Source: Narthecium ossifragum (lineage: Eukaryota; Streptophyta; Magnoliopsida; Dioscoreales; Nartheciaceae). From it: a DNA stretch of 64,000 nucleotides. How positions within the stretch are numbered: the first letter of the stretch is position 1; each line of letters starts with the position of its first letter. The stretch is from the NCBI GenBank assembly GCA_963920575.1, contig OY986965.1, positions 30,374,007 to 30,438,006 on the forward strand, in the 5' to 3' direction. This document shows positions 57,477 to 64,000 of the stretch, piece by piece. The notes under the pieces were generated by a model, which saw only the letters and a program-made list of their open reading frames with translations, did not search any database and had not been told where the DNA came from. Made by a program: the position numbers and the translations under genes.

Positions 57477-58408
57477 GAATTTTTATTTTATTTTTTTATT
57501 TAATTAGTTAAGCCTTTTACCTTATTTAGGGGATAAATGTCTTATATTTTTAATAAATTTGTGGGATTGGAGTTTAGAACCAAACCAAATCACCATCGGA
57601 TACCGCCACTTGAACAACTCAATGGCTGTGATAACTATACAATAGATAAACGGAGCGGTCAGTAGCTTACCAAGTGATCCCAAAACAACCCAAAAGAAGA
57701 AAAAAGGTCTCGCAAAGCAAAAAAAGTTTAAAGAGAGGCCGATAATTGAAAGGGTTTGCTGCACACGTGTCCATTGCTTTTCCAACCATTTATCTGATAT
57801 GAATGTGGCCGCGCGTGAACTTTAAAACTCTCTTCGTCCCCAGCCAGAGACCAGACAGAGAAATGCACAGCTTGTGTTTAGATCCATAAGAAACCAGTGG
57901 AGCTGGTGGAGGCGGCCATCAACTATCAAGAGAAGAGGACAGCAGCTTCATGAGTGTTCTTTTCCCTGTCATTGGAGCACATTGTATAGCATATCAAATG
58001 GAAAACTCCATAGCCTTTTAACTGTGTCTATCTATTGATTAAGACCCATATTTTAACATGATATGAATAGTTTAATCTTTCTCATGTGTACCTTTGATGC
58101 CACTGGTTGCAGATATACCAAACCTGGGTGCCTTTTCCTTACCTGAGATGAGAATTAAGCAAAATAACTGGTGTTGGAATATCTAACCTTGATAAGAACC
58201 ATATTGCAACTGCTTTGCTATAAGTAATATATATTTCTTTGAGTATATATTGTTCCAGCAATTAGAACAGTGGAGGTGATTACAAATGATACCTGCAGAG
58301 TAGTTCAGCTGAAGATGCTGATTTTTACAATTAGTTTGTTAACCTAAAAGGACAGCCAGAAATAGAGTGGCAAGTGTTCCAATGTACAGAGAAAAGAACA
58401 AGGCACAG
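57477..58408. other. Intergenic, no gene seen
   Basis: Contains the 3' flank of the FtsH gene. A minus-strand frame at 57522-57785 is hydrophobic but lacks motif or splice support. Confidence 0.35.
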
Positions 58409-61400
58409 CTACGTGGGGACAACCTCCCCATCTAGAGACGATGATGCACCGTCATCCTTCCCGACCGCACCCTTTGTGCCCTCTGGGCTTTTCTGGTCCC
58501 CTTCCTCTTGGAATCCTTGCTTGAACCTATCATAGTTGCTTGGCTCGCTCGATTTGAATGGACGCTCCCCTAGGACACGGACCAAGTCATCCTGATGCAA
58601 CACTTCCTTCTCCAGCAACAGCTCAGCGATCTGTATGACATGATCTTTGTGCTCTGTGATGAGCTCCATTGTCTTCTCATAGGCCTTAGCAACCCATTCT
58701 CTCACTTCATTATCAATTACAGCTCCAGTCTTGCTGCTGTAAGGCCTGGTCATCTCAAAAGCATCATCCCTCTGGGGAAAAGAGAGGAGGCCAACCTTCT
58801 CACTGAACCCATATACTGCAACCTGAGCATAAGTCATCTTCGTCACCTTTTCCAAATCATTTTGAGCACCAGTGGAGATCTTCCCCAGCAAGACCTGAAA
58901 GAAGCGTCACAATAACATGTGATCCACAAGGGTAACAACTGCCTGATTTTAGAGACAATATTAGGTCATATAATGAACAATCATTTATTCGGAAGCTTAG
59001 AAATACATTTTCAGTTCAATTCTCCAAAAATCAGTACATATTCTTTTATATGACTATCAGCACTGAAGCTGAAATCCTTCAGGAAATCAGCCCTCGTCAA
59101 CTACAGAGAAATTAGAACTCTCAACAGTATCAGTCAATAGTTGAAAAGGATAGTTCAAGCATTATCCAAAGCTGCCACTGGCAAACAGGCAAAAGCTACT
59201 TTGCATTCCGTTTTCCCATTCATTGTAAATTTAATGACCCTAAAGATGCATAAATGTCTCAAACATAAAATGACAAAGATCCCATAACCACGAGGTAAGC
59301 AGTGTAACATATGTTCCAATTCCTGTTTCTCTAACAAATTAAAAAACTTGTGCACATTCTGCAATTCCAATACAAGTTGTAGCTAAATTAAAAAAAAAAA
59401 AATGCTAAGTGCTACTACCAGGAAAAGAACCCTTGTATTGCTATTTAAAAATGACCAGTCACTAGGACTCAAATGAACTACTTCTTGATGCTTTTCTGTT
59501 GCAGTTATTTGTTTAATCAATAAGCAAAAAAAAAAGAACCGGAAAGATGATCGGAAGGCTCCTAGGATACCTGCTCAGATGCACGGCCTCCTAGTGTCAT
59601 GCAAGTCATGTCAAAGAGCTGCTCCTTGGTCATTAGGAGATTTTCGTTAGGTACATATTGAGCAAAGCCCAGCGCAGCAGTTCCACGAGGAACTATTGTA
59701 ACTTTGAGAAGGGGCTCTGCGTGCTCTAAAAACCATCCAGCAACAGCATGACCTGATTCATGGTAGGCAACTGTTCGGCGTTCCAGCTTGCTGATTACCT
59801 GATATCGGTAATGTGGCAACAAGTCCAGTTAAAATACACCAATGGACGAATGGCAATTTCATTACATTGTACAGAAGTTAAAGTAGACGAAGTTTAAACC
59901 TATCACCCACAGACATAGACAAATAATAGTTTAAAAGCACGGTCCTACAATGTGACCATCTAAAGTAATTATATGAACATTTGCTCTCCCCTTGGCTGCC
60001 ACCTTTTAGAAGCATAGGCAATTCCTAAACATCTAGTTATTAGGCAAGGCTACAAAACATCTGCAAGCTATGAGAGCACTTGGTCCTCCTAGACATAATC
60101 AAAGCACATAAAGAAGCAAGGATATATGGATAGAATGTTATAACTATTGCAATTTCTCATGTTAGCAAACAAGGAATGGGAACTGAAGCTAGATCACGAT
60201 TCTTGAAGCAATCTGACAACCTAACCTCACGATCCTGTTGTAAGCCACTAAGAGTAGCACTATCATACCCAAGAAACATCAGTGACGTGCTCAATCACAA
60301 ATAGAAATTGCATGATGACCAGTAATCACATTGTTTTCGTACCAGATCCTCCACCTTACCAAGCCTATCAAACTTGAATCCTCTAACATTTCCTTACTCT
60401 GGCTTTCTCCAAAAAGCTCTATGAAACAAATTTCAATATCCCTAAACCCAAGATTTCATGTGGCCATTCAATTAAAAGGCCAGAAACCATCATCTGACTG
60501 AATCAATGTGTACACAAGACCAACAGAAATGGCCGTAATGGACAACTGAACTTCATTCAACAAACTGAGGAACAACAAGAATTTTCATATACAACAACAG
60601 ATAAACGATTACCAAATAGGATTATACCTTACTTAAAGACAACAGTAATAGACAAAAGCTTCTATGTAGCTCAAAGGGAGCACAGATTAGAAAGAATCTC
60701 TAAAGTCTAAACAACTAAGCTTAATAACTAATTCTCCTAGTACGAAGAAGAGATGAGAGAAATTAAAACCCAATAATAGGTGATAACTGAACATTGATTT
60801 TATAGGAATTAGGAAATGGTTGAAGCACATTACCCTATTTTTCTTCTCCAAACCACCAATTATCCTATCAATAGCAGCTTCAAAATGCTGCATTGTAACT
60901 TGAGCATCCTCATTTCTTGCAGCAATTAGAGCAGCCTCGTTGCAGACATTTGCAATGTCAGCTCCAGCAAATCCAGGGGTGAGAGCAGCAAGTCTTTCAG
61001 AGTAAAATGATGGCTCATTGTCGAGCCTGATCTTTTTAAGGTAAATGCGAAAAATCTGCTCTCGACCTTTTATGTCCGGTTTATCTATTGTAATCTGACG
61101 ATCAAATCTGCCAGGCCTTAATAAAGCCTTATCTAAGATGTCAGGTCTGTTGGTGCCAGCAAGCACAACCACCCCAGCGGTTGTTCCGAATCCATCCATC
61201 TCCACAAGCAGCTGATTCAGAGTGCTTTCACGTTCATCATTTGAACCTGAGAAGCCTCCACGACCTCTTGCTCGACCGATTGCGTCAATTTCATCAATAA
61301 AAATAATGCTAGGTGCACATTGTCTAGCTTCTTGAAATAAGTTCCTCACCCTGGATGGTCCAACACCAACAAACATCTCCATGAAATCCGAACCAGATAT

Positions 61401-63558
61401 AGACAGAAAGGGCACACCAGATTCCCCAGCAGTTGCTTTTGCAAGAAGTGTCTTCCCGGTGCCAGGAGGACCTACAAGAAGAGCGCCTTTGGGAATTTTG
61501 GCCCCTAGTTCTTCATATTTCTTGGGATTTTTAAGGAAGTGGACAAATTCCATGATTTCCTGCTTAGCTTCATCACAACCAGCCACATCTTTGAAATATA
61601 CCTAAAGAATAAGTACATCAGATTTAGTAAGCGCCATTATGAAAGCAGCAAGCCCATGGAAACTAGGATGACACATACAGATATCACTGAGTAACTGATC
61701 TATATGCAGCGATCAAACACTCCAGTGTATGTACTTGGAGCAGTAGGCATCGATGATTATACCACAAGAATAAATCCAAACAAGTTCTTTTGAAGGGTGA
61801 TAATAACAGTAGAACCTAAACCAGAAATAAGAATGTATCCAAATATGGTGGGCAAAATGGTAAACTGCGCACCTTGTTTTTTGAATTCTTATCCATCTTC
61901 ATCACCTGAGCTTTTCCAATGTTGAATATCCCACGGTTCCCCCTTCCAGGTCCACCACCTACGTTCAATCCACCTTGTATTCTTCGTCCCACTAAATAAA
62001 GAAGCCCCACAAGAAATGCAGTTGGGGCCAATTTCAGCAGTTCCTGATACCAAAGTACTTCGGAAATATAAGTGACGGGAACATAATCATGTGAATCGAT
62101 CCCCATTGATTCCTGAGCTTCCTCTAACTTCTCTTCAAATGATTCTACGCTTCCAATATTAAAGTAATATTTGTATCTGCTACCAGTTTCTCTGTCACGG
62201 CTACCTGTTGTGCGTCCCTCGACACCATTATCCTTTGGTTGATTGCTACCGTGAGGTGAGCTCCTTACATAAACTTTTGCAACTGATTTATTGGAAACAA
62301 CTATGTGGTCTACCAAACCAGGTTCCAACAACTTGTTTTTGAATTCCTGGAAACTTATCTGGAGAAAAATAAAATAAAATTACAACCATCAGGACTCAAG
62401 AACGTAAGAGCATATATTTCTTGTCCAGAGTTAAAGTACAAGATGCGATGACAACACTCTGGAATAGTTTGTGGATGTCTAGAAGCCTTGTCGCCAGTGT
62501 TTTATCACTTTCAATAATTATCCACAAGACAGTACAAAAGACATGCCTACGATAATATAGAGCTTGCACAATCATGAATATCATTGAACTTCTAAGCATG
62601 AATACTTCTGTGTTCCGTGATGGTGTCGTTGTCCGTAGCAAGAAAGAGATAGGATGGTTTCAAATGAAGCACCAGCAATTGATTCATGAAAAAACACTTA
62701 ATGTTTTTCTTATATGATTGAACATAAAATTACCTTAACTACTAGCTTGGTTACAGAGTTTTCCCTTTTTTACATTTGAAGGAAAACCCTTTTAAGCTTT
62801 GCCATACAACAAAAGCACTTGTCATACCCACATATGCATAGCACTACAAGGGTGTGAGCGGAAACGATGACTGTGGTGTTATTAAGAAAATCCGAATTTG
62901 AAATCTGCAGTTTTAGACCACATACTAAAACAATCTAACTCACAAAAAGTCCACAACAAGACAAAATGTCTGTACTTACACTTCTACCAACCGTTGCAAA
63001 TTCAAAAAATTTATAGAGTATATCTTGCACATGGACTCCAACCTTTCTACTAAAAATAGCCGTTACTTAGAATTAAAACTAACGGTAATATATTATCTAT
63101 ATTGTTCAGTCTCAGGCAGGACTATACAACGGGTTCCAAGGTAGGATAGTAACCCAATTTTCTTGACAACTTATATCATCACTTGACGTGCTATAAAGCA
63201 GAAACTTGAAAAATCAAGCAGGCCTCTTTCCCTTTTAGATGAGGTACTAAATGACGCCATAAAGTGAAGGTCATGAAAAACGAGACATTATAGTCATAAA
63301 CTAGAAAAAGAAGCTTCTATACATAATTTTCATATTCTAAGTAACCTCACCATGTAAAATAAAGAAATCAGAAAGGTAGAAACAAGATTGCTTGCACTTA
63401 TGGAGTTACAAAAGCAAGGTTTACCTCTTCGTGGTCAAAAGAACCATGAGCAAATGATGAAAGCAACAATCCAATAAATAAAAAAGGAGCGAGATAATTT
63501 TGCATCTGCTTCATAAAGTACTCCTGAAAGTTCCCTGGATCATCTGAACTTGAATCCT
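58409..63558 (-). CDS. FTSH3: Mitochondrial m-AAA protease FtsH (5' part outside window)
   Basis: Five exons on minus, 63558-63425, 62358-61873, 61601-60834, 59798-59571 and 58894-58409, join in frame to about 700 residues. Order seen: [20 protein letters not shown] with membrane helix [14 protein letters not shown]; an intermembrane-type region ([20 protein letters not shown]); a second helix [15 protein letters not shown]; then the AAA module with [19 protein letters not shown], Walker A GPPGTGKT, Walker B IIFIDEID and GRFDR. The zinc protease site is [15 protein letters not shown] (HExxH). It ends [16 protein letters not shown]...VVPT. This is the FtsH3/FtsH10 layout of plant mitochondria, a membrane-bound hexamer that degrades unassembled respiratory subunits and processes proteins. 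The N-terminal presequence exon(s) should lie beyond position 64000. All catalytic motifs are intact. Choice of FtsH3 over FtsH10 is not settled. Confidence 0.93.
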
Positions 63559-64000
63559 CTGGGTATGAACATAACATTCAGAACAATCGGATATGTAGAC
63601 CATATAAAGCACAGAATTACACAACTGACTCTAATTTCGCAGATATTGTAGACCTAAGTCAGGATATAGGATGGAGGTATTGAAAAGAATCGTTGGAGGA
63701 AACAAACTAGAAAAAATAAGTCTTCGTCCCTTCAGAACCACCAGTTCAACGTGTTATTGCTTTCTTGCACAAGTATTTGCAAGGTCCATGTGCATGACAA
63801 TAACTTATTTTCCTTCCAATAGCCATATTTAATTCTTGGTTTCACAAATCCACACTAGCAAGTTGCCTAGTCATTTGAACTGCCACTCAATCATGTGAAT
63901 AAATATTTCTGGCATAATATGCCCTTTAATCTGCTATATCATGGGAAATACGGCAACAGGAAGTTAATGACTTACAAGAATGAAAATAGTTTTTGACAGT
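63559..64000 (-). other. Intron of the FtsH gene, continuing out of the window
   Basis: No exon consistent with the FtsH N-terminus was found here. The visible first exon starts after a CATACCCAG acceptor with two bases of a split codon, so at least one more coding exon must lie to the right. Confidence 0.6.

Noticed and set aside
57522..57785. 87-codon hydrophobic minus-strand frame
   Set aside because: No motif, no splice sites, poor codon pattern, and next to low-complexity DNA.
60687..60833. Tail of the AAA-domain open frame after KKNRV as coding sequence
   Set aside because: A GTAATG donor lies at the AGG codon, and the next exon resumes VISKLERR as in the family, so the tail is intron read-through.

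Overview
The window is nuclear DNA of a flowering plant, probably a monocot. Genes have GT-AG introns, proteins are plant-type (a GRAS regulator of the LISCL group, an ORP3-type oxysterol-binding protein, an At5g02240-like reductase, a mitochondrial m-AAA FtsH), and much of the left half is LINEs with plant-type RNase H domains, LTRs and MITEs. The species cannot be named from sequence alone.

Positions 1-28,800 are accessory, repeat-rich DNA. Two solo LTRs (1072-3394 on +, 22779-25001 on -) and a fragment (51630-52549) belong to one family. It is unusual for carrying a conserved array of paired GATCGATC palindromes. A nearly complete LINE (20594-28766, minus, 16-bp target duplication) holds the second solo LTR exactly inside its RT catalytic segment. 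A 5'-truncated LINE (10405-13386, minus) sits in a broken second copy of the ORP gene. Around them lie F-box/DUF295 fragments, LINE ORF1 debris, three copies of an unrecognised gene family with a membrane segment, two inverted copies of a WI12/SAG20-type fragment, a gene with a 215-bp inverted duplication of its 3' half, and several non-autonomous DNA transposons.

Positions 28,800-38,300 hold two intact head-to-head genes: an ORP3-type lipid-transfer protein (minus, 10 exons, 457 aa) and a RAB5IF/OPTI-type ER membrane protein (plus, 4 exons, 125 aa), sharing about 1.1 kb of upstream DNA. Positions 38,300-43,200 are intergenic, with one foldback element carrying captured coding-like sequence.

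Positions 43,200-64,000 are gene-rich: a single-exon GRAS gene (748 aa) behind a promoter with duplicated G-boxes; a plastid-targeted NAD(P)-binding protein (minus, 7 exons, 311 aa); a nested LINE/LTR composite; a HAD-type pyrimidine 5'-nucleotidase-like gene (minus, 8 exons, 285 aa); and the 3' part of a mitochondrial FtsH protease gene (minus, 5 exons visible), whose 5' end lies beyond the window. Exons were read by hand from splice sites, and reading frame was checked by summing exon lengths.
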